From NCBI GenBank assembly GCA_942490995.1, contig CALOBG010000021.1, forward strand, positions 99,700-163,699: a stretch of 64,000 nucleotides of DNA. The letters run 5' to 3'. The notes under the pieces are model-generated. The model was not told the origin of the DNA. It saw only the letters and a list, made by a program, of their open reading frames with translations, and did no database searches. The DNA is from UBA981 sp942490995. Its GTDB lineage: Bacteria > Pseudomonadota > Gammaproteobacteria > Ga0077536. This document shows positions 9,011 to 16,720 of the stretch, piece by piece (the first letter of the stretch is position 1; each line of letters begins with the position of its first letter). Made by a program: the position numbers and the translations under genes.

Positions 9011-9648
9011 GAGGATTCTCCGTGAAACGGCTTGGTCTGAAACAGCAGTTCGACATAGCGCCGCAGGTGATCGACGCTCTCGCGGGCGAGGTCGGGATCG
9101 CCGCTGGCCTTGGCGAGAATAAACGCGCCCTGCAGGACCGCCTGGGCGTGGCGGGCAAGGCTCGCCGGCGTCCAGTTCGCCTGGATACCGCGATTCGTCA
9201 TCGCCGCCCCGATATCCGCTTCGAGGGTAGCGGCGTGGCCGAGGATACTGGCGGCGCAGGCATCGCGGATCTCGGGTGATGTGTCGTACACCTCCTGAGT
9301 CATGGTGCCCACGAGGCAGGTGAACTCGGCAAGGTCGCCGTCAATGATCGTTTTGCGAAAGTCGATGTAGCCGAGCACGCGTTCCAGAGGGTCTTGATGA
9401 GCGTGGTAGGGCGCGGTGCGGAAGAACTCGCCGGTCGTCTCAGCCCAGTACTCGGCCGCGGCGACGCCAAGGGCCTCCTTGCTCTTGAAGTTGTGAAAAA
9501 ACGCGCCTGATGTCACGCCCGCCGCCTGGCAGAGGTCGCTCACCGTGGTGTTTGTAAAGCCCTTCTGGCGGATTAGGTCCCTGGCGGCTTCAAGCAGCCG
9601 GGTACGGGCATCGCCGCGCTCGGGTTCCTGTTTGGTAGGTCTGGGCAT
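9007..9648 (-). CDS. TetR/AcrR family transcriptional regulator
   Basis: A 213-residue regulator. The N-terminal helix-turn-helix is clear: ARTRLLEAARDLIRQKGFTN followed by TTVSDLCQAAGVTSGAFFHN and FKSKEALG. The rest is the variable helical ligand domain. I use the ATG at 9648 (MPRPTKQEPERGDAR); an ATG 12 codons earlier overlaps the likely promoter. It heads the minus-strand run of five small proteins (NTF2, VOC, SRPBCC, DUF1428, VOC) and probably represses it and itself. Confidence 0.88.
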   Translation of the reverse strand: MPRPTKQEPERGDARTRLLEAARDLIRQKGFTNTTVSDLCQAAGVTSGAFFHNFKSKEALGVAAAEYWAETTGEFFRTAPYHAHQDPLERVLGYIDFRKTIIDGDLAEFTCLVGTMTQEVYDTSPEIRDACAASILGHAATLEADIGAAMTNRGIQANWTPASLARHAQAVLQGAFILAKASGDPDLARESVDHLRRYVELLFQTKPFHGESS

Positions 9649-9654
9649 GGCTGA

Positions 9655-9693
9655 AAGATACAGATTAATTGGTATGTATGTCAACCATTGGTT
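9655..9693 (-). promoter_or_regulatory. Likely TetR promoter with overlapping palindromic operator
   Basis: On the minus strand a TTGACA box (plus positions 9679-9684) is followed after 18 bases by TATCTT (9655-9660). The odd palindrome AACCAaTGGTT (9683-9693) touches the -35 box and is a plausible operator for the adjacent TetR protein. The -10 lies only a few bases from the ATG at 9648, so the transcript would be nearly leaderless, or another -10 is used. Confidence 0.4.
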
Positions 9694-10057
9694 TGACCGA
9701 GCTGCCGCCTGGGGCCCGATAGTCAGATTCTCTGCTGCGGCGAGCGATATAGCGCGTCAGCGACGAGGATAGCTGCCCCGGGCAAGCCGAAGATAAAGAT
9801 CCGGCTGTCGACGCGGCGCAACCTGGGGGTATTTCGATTGCGGCATGAAAGCGCCCGCAAAAATACCCCCAGACGGGGTTGGTGGGGAATGTCAGGAACA
9901 GATATTGGCGGTTGAGGGAATGCCTCGATTCGGACTAAAAGACGCACCCGATCCCGTATGACTCAGCCCGAATCACTGCCGGATCGAAAATCGAACTCAG
10001 CCTATTCTCTATGAATCAGCATGTTACGTTCAAAATTTTGTGAAGACGGGGTTTTCT
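9694..10057. other. Intergenic stretch without a supported gene
   Basis: 364 bases between the TetR promoter and the end of the EthA-like gene. The only structure I see is the long hairpin at 9823-9872, listed separately. Short open frames here lack ribosome sites and family similarity. Confidence 0.6.
9823..9872. repeat. Long hairpin with perfect 12-bp arms
   Basis: CTGGGGGTATTT at 9823-9834 pairs exactly with AAATACCCCCAG at 9861-9872, and an inner TTGCGG (9838-9843)/CCGCAA (9855-9860) extends the stem after a 3-base bulge, leaving an 11-base loop. There is no T-run, so a plain intrinsic terminator is unlikely. The ATACCCCCA core resembles repeats seen near integrase sites, but no integrase is present. 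Confidence 0.6.
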
Positions 10058-11572
10058 TCAGGCCGCCGATTTCCTTTCTGCGGTAGCTGCGGCGACTGCG
10101 GTCTCGGCAGGTGCCGGGTTCGTGAATTCCAGCGCGCCGTCCGCAATCGGCTGGTGACGGATGGTCTGTTTGTCGAGCGCGTAATTCTGCGTATTACGCC
10201 ACGGATCGCGATCGCCCTGCTTGGGAAACAGGTGCATGCCGCGGCGCATGTAGCCGGGTGAAAAATTTTCGATCATCAGGTGCGTGCCCATGCCTCGGTC
10301 TTCCGCGCGCAGGCGCGGCGTGCACTGGCTGACCCCGTGTTCGTCCATGTGATTGATCAACCGGCACACGTATTCGGCGACAAGTTCAGAGCGCAGCGTC
10401 CAGGAAGCATTGATGTAGCCGATGGTGTAAACAAGATTGGGCACATCGGAAAACATCATGCCTTTGTAGGAATACGTCTCCGGGAACTGAACCACCTCGC
10501 CGTCAACGCTGAATTCGGCGCCGCCGAGTACCTTCAGCTCGAGCCCGGTAGCGGAAACGATAATGTCCGCCTCCAGGGTCGCGCCCGACTTGAGCGCGAT
10601 ACCCTCGGCCGTGAACCGTTCGATTTCGTCGGTGACGACGTCGGCCTTGCCGGCCTTGATCGCTTCGAACAGGTCGGCATCCGGTACCAGGCACAGGCGC
10701 TGGTCCCAGGGGTTGTAGCGCGGCGTGAAGTGCTTTTCGACGTCGTAGTCGGGCCCGAGATGTTTGCGCAACAGGCCGAGTAACTGGCGTTTGACCTTGT
10801 CCGGATTAACTCGCGTCTGTTTGTACACGTAGCGCTGGAATTCGACGTTTTTCCAGCGGATCAATCGATAAGCAAGTTTCTCGGGCAACAGCTTGCGCAG
10901 GATGCCGGCGACCTTGTCTTCGGCCGGCATCGACACCACCCAGGTCGGTGACCGCTGCAGCATGGTGACTTTGGCCGCGCTCGCTGCCATTGCCGGCACC
11001 AGCGTCATGGCGGTCGCGCCGCTACCGATGATAACCACCCGCTTGCCGCTGTAATCGAGATCTTCGGGCCATTGCTGAGGATGGACCACGCGGCCGGCGA
11101 ACGCGTCGCGATCGGCAAACTCCGGCTCATACCCGTGGCTGTAATTGTAGTACCCGCTGCACACGAACAGCATGGTGCAGCTGACCTGGCCGCGCTCACC
11201 GCCAGTCGCGGCGGCGGTAGTTATGGTCCAGCGGCTGTCGGCGCTCGACCATGCCGCGGATTCCATGCGCTGCCCGAAGCGGATGTGCTCGAGCAGGCCG
11301 CGCTCAGCGGCCGCCTCCCTGACATAGGCGAGGATCGACGGACCATCGGCAATCGCCTTCGGATCGAGCCACGGCTTGGAGTCGTAGCCCATGGTGTACA
11401 TATCACTGTCGGAACGGATGCCGGGATAGCGAAACAGATCCCAGGTTCCGCCGATGCTGTCGCGCGCTTCGAGGATGGCAAATGATTTGCCCGGGCACTT
11501 GTCCTGCAGTTGGCGAGCCGCTCCGATACCGGACAAACCGGCCCCAACAATGATGACGTCAAAATGGTCCAT
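10058..11572 (-). CDS. Baeyer-Villiger/FMO-type monooxygenase, EthA-like
   Basis: A 504-residue FAD and NADPH-dependent monooxygenase. It resembles mycobacterial EthA: FDVIIVGAGLSGIGAARQLQ at the N-terminus, then GGTWDLFRYPGIRSDSDMYT. The Baeyer-Villiger signature is complete (F158, G160, H164, W168, P169) and the second Rossmann motif is IIGSGATAMT. EthA homologues oxidise ketones and also thioamide or sulfide groups. The start is the ATG at 11572; an upstream in-frame ATG adds 13 residues before the FAD motif with no family support. The C-terminus is Ala-rich. An acyl-CoA-dehydrogenase-like monooxygenase gene lies 69 bp upstream in the same direction, suggesting an operon. Confidence 0.9.
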   Translation of the reverse strand: MDHFDVIIVGAGLSGIGAARQLQDKCPGKSFAILEARDSIGGTWDLFRYPGIRSDSDMYTMGYDSKPWLDPKAIADGPSILAYVREAAAERGLLEHIRFGQRMESAAWSSADSRWTITTAAATGGERGQVSCTMLFVCSGYYNYSHGYEPEFADRDAFAGRVVHPQQWPEDLDYSGKRVVIIGSGATAMTLVPAMAASAAKVTMLQRSPTWVVSMPAEDKVAGILRKLLPEKLAYRLIRWKNVEFQRYVYKQTRVNPDKVKRQLLGLLRKHLGPDYDVEKHFTPRYNPWDQRLCLVPDADLFEAIKAGKADVVTDEIERFTAEGIALKSGATLEADIIVSATGLELKVLGGAEFSVDGEVVQFPETYSYKGMMFSDVPNLVYTIGYINASWTLRSELVAEYVCRLINHMDEHGVSQCTPRLRAEDRGMGTHLMIENFSPGYMRRGMHLFPKQGDRDPWRNTQNYALDKQTIRHQPIADGALEFTNPAPAETAVAAATAERKSAA

Positions 11573-11641
11573 TAAGCTGCTCCGAATCGAATTCCACGCC
11601 GGTCGCAACATGATAACCCGACCCGGCCGGTACGGGCCCTG

Positions 11642-12847
11642 CTAGAACGGATTATTTGACTCCAGGCCCAGCGATATCCGCCCCAGTTGTTCGGAAATGC
11701 GATCGACGTGCCCGTTGATATGCAGCGGCATGGCCTGAAAATCGCGATAGCGCCGCTCGAAATCGGTGCCCTCGCGCAAGCCATTGCCACCGAGCACGCG
11801 CAGGATCAACCCCATCGCTTCGTCACACAACATCACCGCCTGCATGCCGGCCGCGGTCTGGCGGAAATAGTCTGCTTCCACCGGCATGGCGGTAGCGGCA
11901 ATGCGCGCATCGGTTTCAACCAGGGCGGCGTAGACGGTATCGGTGGCGGCGTTGATCAACGCGCCGGCGCGACCGAGATTGACGTGGATGGTCGGTCGTT
12001 CAACCATTCTGGTTCCGAAAATCGCAATCCGATCGCGAATGCCGGCTGCGGTTTCCAGCAGCGAAATCTCCGCTACCCCGGTAGCCATCGCGCCCAGCCA
12101 CAACACCGATAATGCAACCCAGTCCTCACGGTAGCGCTGATTGATCATCGGGTGTTGCGGATCGCGGAACGGTACCCGGTACTTCGGCGGCCACGGTACA
12201 ACCCGCGCGCTCGGCACCGCCAACTGGTCGTAATAAATGTGATCGGTGGCGCTGGCGCGGACACTCATCGCGTCCCAGGTCGGATCGATACGCACGCGCG
12301 GATCACGCAGGTCGGCAAGCGTGAACTGCGGTGTCGCGGCGCTGTCTTCGTTGAATACAACGCCGGCCCATTCGGCATAGCGCGCGCCGGAGCCAAACGC
12401 CGCGACGCCGCTCAGCAGGGTTTCGTCCTCGACTACCGTAGCGGCAACTTTCGACGCTGCCCCGGCCGGGAAACACACCCACTCATGGCGGGAAACCAGC
12501 TGACCGAGAAAATCGCTATGCCGGGGTCCCAGCAACCCGGCGAAATGGTGAAAGGTGCACAAATGATTCCACAGACACCAGGCGGTCGAGGTACAGGCCT
12601 GCGCGAGAGCGCGCAGCTCGTTTGCTATCGCAACCATGCTGCCGTCGAGTCCCGCGATCTCGGCACTGGCGGACAGGCGCATGATGTCATTGGCCTTGAG
12701 GGCGTCGATCACCCCGGCGTCGACCGAGCGGCTGGCATCGGCGGCCGCTGCCTGTGCCGCTATCTGCTCCAGCAACGGGGCCAGGTACCGCGCATCGTCC
12801 CACAGGCGACCTCGAGGTGATGGACGCCCATCGCTGGCCTGGTTCAT
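11642..12847 (-). CDS. Acyl-CoA dehydrogenase-fold flavin monooxygenase
   Basis: A 401-residue protein of the acyl-CoA dehydrogenase superfamily, closest in layout to the two-component monooxygenases (HsaA, DszC, HpaB-like) that use reduced flavin and O2. Visible are the N-terminal helical domain (LLEQIAAQAAAADASRSVD), the CTSTAWCLWNHLCTFHHFAG stretch characteristic of this branch, and the C-terminal four-helix domain ending LRVLGGNGLREGTDFERRYR. The catalytic Glu of true acyl-CoA dehydrogenases is not evident. Start at the ATG 12847 with GAGGGA upstream; the frame extends into the neighbouring repeat. It likely needs a flavin reductase encoded elsewhere and is probably co-transcribed with the EthA-like gene. 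Confidence 0.82.
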   Translation of the reverse strand: MNQASDGRPSPRGRLWDDARYLAPLLEQIAAQAAAADASRSVDAGVIDALKANDIMRLSASAEIAGLDGSMVAIANELRALAQACTSTAWCLWNHLCTFHHFAGLLGPRHSDFLGQLVSRHEWVCFPAGAASKVAATVVEDETLLSGVAAFGSGARYAEWAGVVFNEDSAATPQFTLADLRDPRVRIDPTWDAMSVRASATDHIYYDQLAVPSARVVPWPPKYRVPFRDPQHPMINQRYREDWVALSVLWLGAMATGVAEISLLETAAGIRDRIAIFGTRMVERPTIHVNLGRAGALINAATDTVYAALVETDARIAATAMPVEADYFRQTAAGMQAVMLCDEAMGLILRVLGGNGLREGTDFERRYRDFQAMPLHINGHVDRISEQLGRISLGLESNNPF

Positions 12848-12925
12848 GGATATTCCCTCGTTGACGTCGTGGACGACGGATCCTACCAGCCGTTGAATGG
12901 CCAGCGGCAGGAGATGGGTTAGCCC

Positions 12926-13020
12926 GGTGGTTAAAACCGTGAGCCGGGAAAGCCACGCGCAAGGCGCAGGCGAACCCGCAACGCCGCGCACGACCTCCGC
13001 AGTAGTTTTTCACCAGCCTG
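12926..13020 (-). repeat. Intergenic repeat family, copy 3 (shortened)
   Basis: Runs from GGTGGTTAAAACCGTGAGCC to GTAGTTTTTCACCAGCCTG, the same family as the pair at 3741-4026 but in reverse orientation and lacking the central segment (about 95 instead of 142 bases). Confidence 0.8.
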
Positions 13021-13022
13021 GG

Positions 13023-13164
13023 CAGGCTGGTCAAAAGCGTAGCGAGGGAAGGTCGGGCGCAAGGCGCGGGCGAGACGAGGACCGGAGTTTATGCGGATAA
13101 ATGAGGACCGCAGGCGAGTCCGCAACGCCGCGCACGACCTCCGCAGTAGTTTTTCACCAGCCTG
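13023..13164 (-). repeat. Intergenic repeat family, copy 4 (full length)
   Basis: Starts CAGGCTGGTCAAAAGCGTAG and ends GTAGTTTTTCACCAGCCTG. The central GACGAGGACCGGAGTTTA and AAATGAGG segments match the reverse complement of copies 1 and 2. Together with copy 3 it fills the gap before the luciferase-like gene. Confidence 0.83.
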
Positions 13165-13205
13165 ATAGACTCACACTCAGATCCCAAGCCGCTCGGAGAC
13201 AGGAT

Positions 13206-14210
13206 ATGAAAGCCGATGCCGTTATCAGTACGGACCTCGAACGGTGCGCGGCCGAGGCCCAAGAGCTCGAAGCACTCGGCTTTGCCGGCGTCAAATCGAT
13301 CGAAACCGCGCACGATCCGTTTCTACCCCTGCTGCTGGCCGCGCAGCGCACCCGGTCGGTCGATCTCATCACCGGCATAGCCGTGGCCTTTGCCCGCTCG
13401 CCGATGATCATGGCGAACCTCGGGCACGACCTCAACGCTGCTGCACACGGCCGCTTCGTGCTCGGCCTCGGTTCACAGATCCGGCCGCACATCACACGGC
13501 GCTTTTCCATGCCGTGGTCGGCGCCGGCGGCGCGTATGCGCGAATTCATCCTCGCCATGCGCGCGATCTGGAACTGCTGGTACCACGGCGAGCCGCTGAA
13601 CTTCAGCGGCGAGTTCTATACCCATACCTTGATGACGCCGTTTTTTACCCCGACCAACACCGAGTTTGGTCCGCCACGGGTCCATCTCGCCGCGGTCGGA
13701 CCGCTGATGACCGAGGTCGCGGGCGAGGTTGCCGATGGCCTGCTGGTGCATGGCTTTACCACCGAGACCTATCTGCGTGAGGTAACGTTGCCGGCACTCG
13801 ACCGCGGGCTCGCACGCTCGCAGCGATCGCGCGCCGATGTCGAAATCTCCTATCCGGTTTTTACGGTTAGCGGTCGCGACGAACAGGAATTACGCCGGGC
13901 GAGGAGCAAAATGCGCGAACAGATCGCGTTCTACGGGTCGACCCCGGCCTACAAACCGGTCCTTGACTCGATTGGTGCGGGCGAGCTGCAGCCGCAGTTG
14001 AACGCGCTGTCCAAGCAGGGACGCTGGCAGGCGATGGGTGAATTGATCGACGACGCCTTGCTTGAACAATTCGCGGTCTGCGGGGAGCCCGGCCAGGTGG
14101 CGCGGGACATTCGCCGACGCTTCGGCGATATCGTCGATCGTACCGCCGCCGCCTATGCGGAACTCGATCGAGCACAGCGTATCGAATTCCTCGAAGCGTT
14201 GTCCGCATAA
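13206..14210 (+). CDS. LLM-class F420-dependent oxidoreductase (TIGR03617-like)
   Basis: A 334-residue luciferase-like TIM-barrel oxidoreductase. The pattern of the MSMEG_2256-type subfamily is clear: CAAEAQELEALGFAGVKSIE, ETAHDPFLPLLLAAQRT, then GIAVAFARSPMIMANLGHDL and FVLGLGSQIRPHITRRFSMP. Family members use F420 or FMN; in a Gammaproteobacterium F420 use is uncertain. Start at the ATG 13206 with GGAGACAGGAT just upstream; a longer open frame begins in the repeat and is not used. A conserved TIGR03617-like C-terminal region (DALLEQFAVCGEPGQVARDI) is present. Confidence 0.87.
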   Translation: MKADAVISTDLERCAAEAQELEALGFAGVKSIETAHDPFLPLLLAAQRTRSVDLITGIAVAFARSPMIMANLGHDLNAAAHGRFVLGLGSQIRPHITRRFSMPWSAPAARMREFILAMRAIWNCWYHGEPLNFSGEFYTHTLMTPFFTPTNTEFGPPRVHLAAVGPLMTEVAGEVADGLLVHGFTTETYLREVTLPALDRGLARSQRSRADVEISYPVFTVSGRDEQELRRARSKMREQIAFYGSTPAYKPVLDSIGAGELQPQLNALSKQGRWQAMGELIDDALLEQFAVCGEPGQVARDIRRRFGDIVDRTAAAYAELDRAQRIEFLEALSA

Positions 14211-14259
14211 CCTACCCACTATCCGACCGACGATTTTTCAGAACGGGATCCGAATTATC

Positions 14260-15045
14260 ATGTTGCCACGATCGTTTTCCGCGCTGCTGGTTCTTCTGAT
14301 CCTGGTCGGCTGCGCAACCAGCCCGACCGGGCGCACGCAGCTGCTGGTGGTGTCGGAACAAAGCGCAATTGCCGCGTCCGGGCAGGCCTACACCGAAATG
14401 CTGGCGCCGCTGCGTGAAGAAAACCGCATCGACACCGACCCTGCGCTAAACCAACGCGCCCAGGGCATCGTCAAGCGGCTCATCCCGCAGGCCGTCGCGA
14501 TGCGCCCGGACACGCAGAACTGGGGATGGGATCTGAAAATCATCGACGATCCGAAAAACGTTAATGCCTGGGCCATGGCGGGCGGCAAAATGGCGCTCTA
14601 TGGCGGTCTGGTCAAAATTCTTGCGCCCAGTGACGATGAACTGGCCCAGGTACTCGCTCATGAAATCGCCCATGCGCTGGCCAAACATTCAGCGGAGAAA
14701 ATGTCGGTCTCGGCGGCAACCAACGTTGGCATGCAAAGCATCGCCGTGGCGACCGGTGGCTCGCCGATCGCCATGCAGGGCAGCGCGCTGCTCGCGGCCT
14801 TGGCGCTGTCGTTACCGAACAGTCGCGCGATGGAAACCGAAGCCGATCGCATCGGCATCGAACTTGCGGCCCGGGCCGGCTTCGACCCGCGCGCGGCGGT
14901 CACGCTATGGGACAAGATGGCCGCGGCCGGCGGCGGCGCGCCACCACAATTTCTGAGTACGCACCCCAACGCCGCGACGCGTAAAACTACCCTGCAGGCG
15001 CTGGTGCCCTCGATGCTGCCACTCTACGAACAGGCGCGACGCTGA
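14260..15045 (+). CDS. M48-family metallopeptidase lipoprotein (LoiP/YggG-like)
   Basis: A 261-residue zinc protease. It has a lipoprotein signal peptide (LLVLLILVGCATS, lipid-modified Cys18), so it should be anchored in the outer or inner membrane facing the periplasm. The zinc site HEIAH is at 134-138 and the third ligand lies in METEADRIGIELA. The C-terminal FLSTHPNAATRKTTLQAL motif is usual for bacterial M48 proteins of the YggG/BepA kind, which act in outer-membrane quality control. Start at ATG 14260. It is 8 bases ahead of the acyl-CoA ligase start and probably co-transcribed with it. Confidence 0.9.
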   Translation: MLPRSFSALLVLLILVGCATSPTGRTQLLVVSEQSAIAASGQAYTEMLAPLREENRIDTDPALNQRAQGIVKRLIPQAVAMRPDTQNWGWDLKIIDDPKNVNAWAMAGGKMALYGGLVKILAPSDDELAQVLAHEIAHALAKHSAEKMSVSAATNVGMQSIAVATGGSPIAMQGSALLAALALSLPNSRAMETEADRIGIELAARAGFDPRAAVTLWDKMAAAGGGAPPQFLSTHPNAATRKTTLQALVPSMLPLYEQARR

Positions 15046-15053
15046 GGGTGGTG

Positions 15054-16692
15054 ATGGTGCTCGGCGCACCCGATCGCGCAGCACTGCGCGAATCCTATTG
15101 GCCGGCGACGCACGAGGTCGCATTGCTTGATACGACCTGTGGCGGGGTCCTGCGACAGGCCGCGGCGGCGACCCCGAACCAGATCGCACTGATCGACGCC
15201 GACGCACCACCCGGGAGCACGGCGTCGCTGGACTTACAGCGCCTTGCTCGCCGATGCCGAAGCCACGGCTCGCGCGCTGCTGACCCGCTTCGAACCCGGT
15301 ACGCATATCGCGCTATGGGCCGCCAACTGCCCCGACTGGATCATCCTCCAGTACGGACTGGCGCTCGCCGGTATGGTGCTGGTGACCGTCAATCCCGCCT
15401 ACCGTGCCGCGGAACTCGCCTATGTACTACGCCAGTCGCGGGCACGCGCAATCATCCACCAGGCTGCCTACCGCGGCCTCGACATGCGCGCCGCGGTCGC
15501 CGAGGCCAGCCGCGCAGAGGGTGTCGAACTCGCGCTAACGCTGTGTCTCGATGAGCTGCCGGACTTCCTTGCCGCCGCCGCTCAGGGCGCGGCGCTACCG
15601 AGCGTCGACCCGCGCAGCGCCGCAATGATCCAATACACCTCCGGCACCACCGGCCAGCCCAAGGGTGCCCAGCTCAACCACTACTCTATAACCAACAATG
15701 CCCGCTTCATGGCACTGTTAAAAAACCTCGACAGCCGCACCGTTAACCTCGCCGTCGCGCCGCTGTTTCATACTGCCGGTTGCGTCGGCGGCGTGCTCGG
15801 CGCGGTACAGACCGGCAGCACATTGTTGCTGCCCTCAAGCTTTGATGCCGATTCCATGCTCGACCTGATCGAAAGCGAAGGCGTGACCTACACCTTCGCG
15901 GTACCGACCATGCTGATCGCGATGCTCGCCGCGCAGGCGGCCAGGCCGCGCGACCTGTCGAGTCTCGAAACAGTGTTCTCGGGCGGGGCAATCGTACCGA
16001 TCGAGGTCGTACGGCGGGTGGAAAAGGAGTTCGACGTACGCCTCATCATCGGTTACGGACAGACCGAAACCTCACCGGCAATTACCCACACCCGGCTCGA
16101 CGACAGTGCCCGCGACAAAAGCGAAACGATCGGTTACGCGATCCCGCAGACCGAAATAAAAATCATCGACCCGGAAAGCGGCGCGACCCTGCCTGTCGAT
16201 ACCCCCGGCGAACTCTGTACGCGCGGTTTCCTGGTCATGATGGGCTATTACGCTATGCCCGAAGCAACCGCGCAGACCATCGACCGTGAAGGCTGGCTGC
16301 ATACCGGCGACTTATGCACTATGGATGCACGCGGTTATTGCCGTATTACCGGTCGACTGAAGGACATGATCATCCGCGGCGGTGAAAACATTTATCCGCG
16401 CGAAATCGAGGAACTGCTCTACACCCATCCCGCCGTCGCCGAAGTGGCGGTGATTGCGATCCGCGACGACTACTGGGGCGAGGAAGTCGGCGCAGTGCTC
16501 AGTTTCGAGTCCGGACAGACCGCCGACAGCGACAGTCTGCGCCAGTTTACTGCCGCTGCGCTGGCTCGCCACAAGGTGCCGAAACACTGGTTCGCGATGC
16601 CGTCGATACCGACCACCGCCTCGGGTAAGCTGCAGAAATTCCGACTCGTAGAAATGTTCGAGAGCGGTGCGCTGGAAACTTATCGCTTGTAG
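15054..16692 (+). CDS. Acyl-CoA synthetase (AMP-binding), apparent frameshift near residue 55
   Basis: A fatty-acyl-CoA ligase-like enzyme. The N-terminal 50 residues (SYWPATHEVALLDTTCGGVL, QIALIDADAPPG) read in the frame of the ATG at 15054, with GAGGGTGG upstream. From about 15212-15223 the similarity continues in the +1 frame as RRWTYSALLADAEATARALL and stays there to the stop at 16692. The catalytic core has YTSGTTGQPKGAQ, GYGQTETSPAITHT, the LKDMIIRGGENIYPREIEE hinge and TTASGKLQKFRL with the catalytic lysine. Either one base has been gained in this strain (a pseudogene) or the sequence has an error. A start at the TTG 15244 would remove part of the N-domain. Confidence 0.8.
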
Positions 16693-16720
16693 GCGGCGGG
16701 TGCGTCGCGACCCGATCAAC

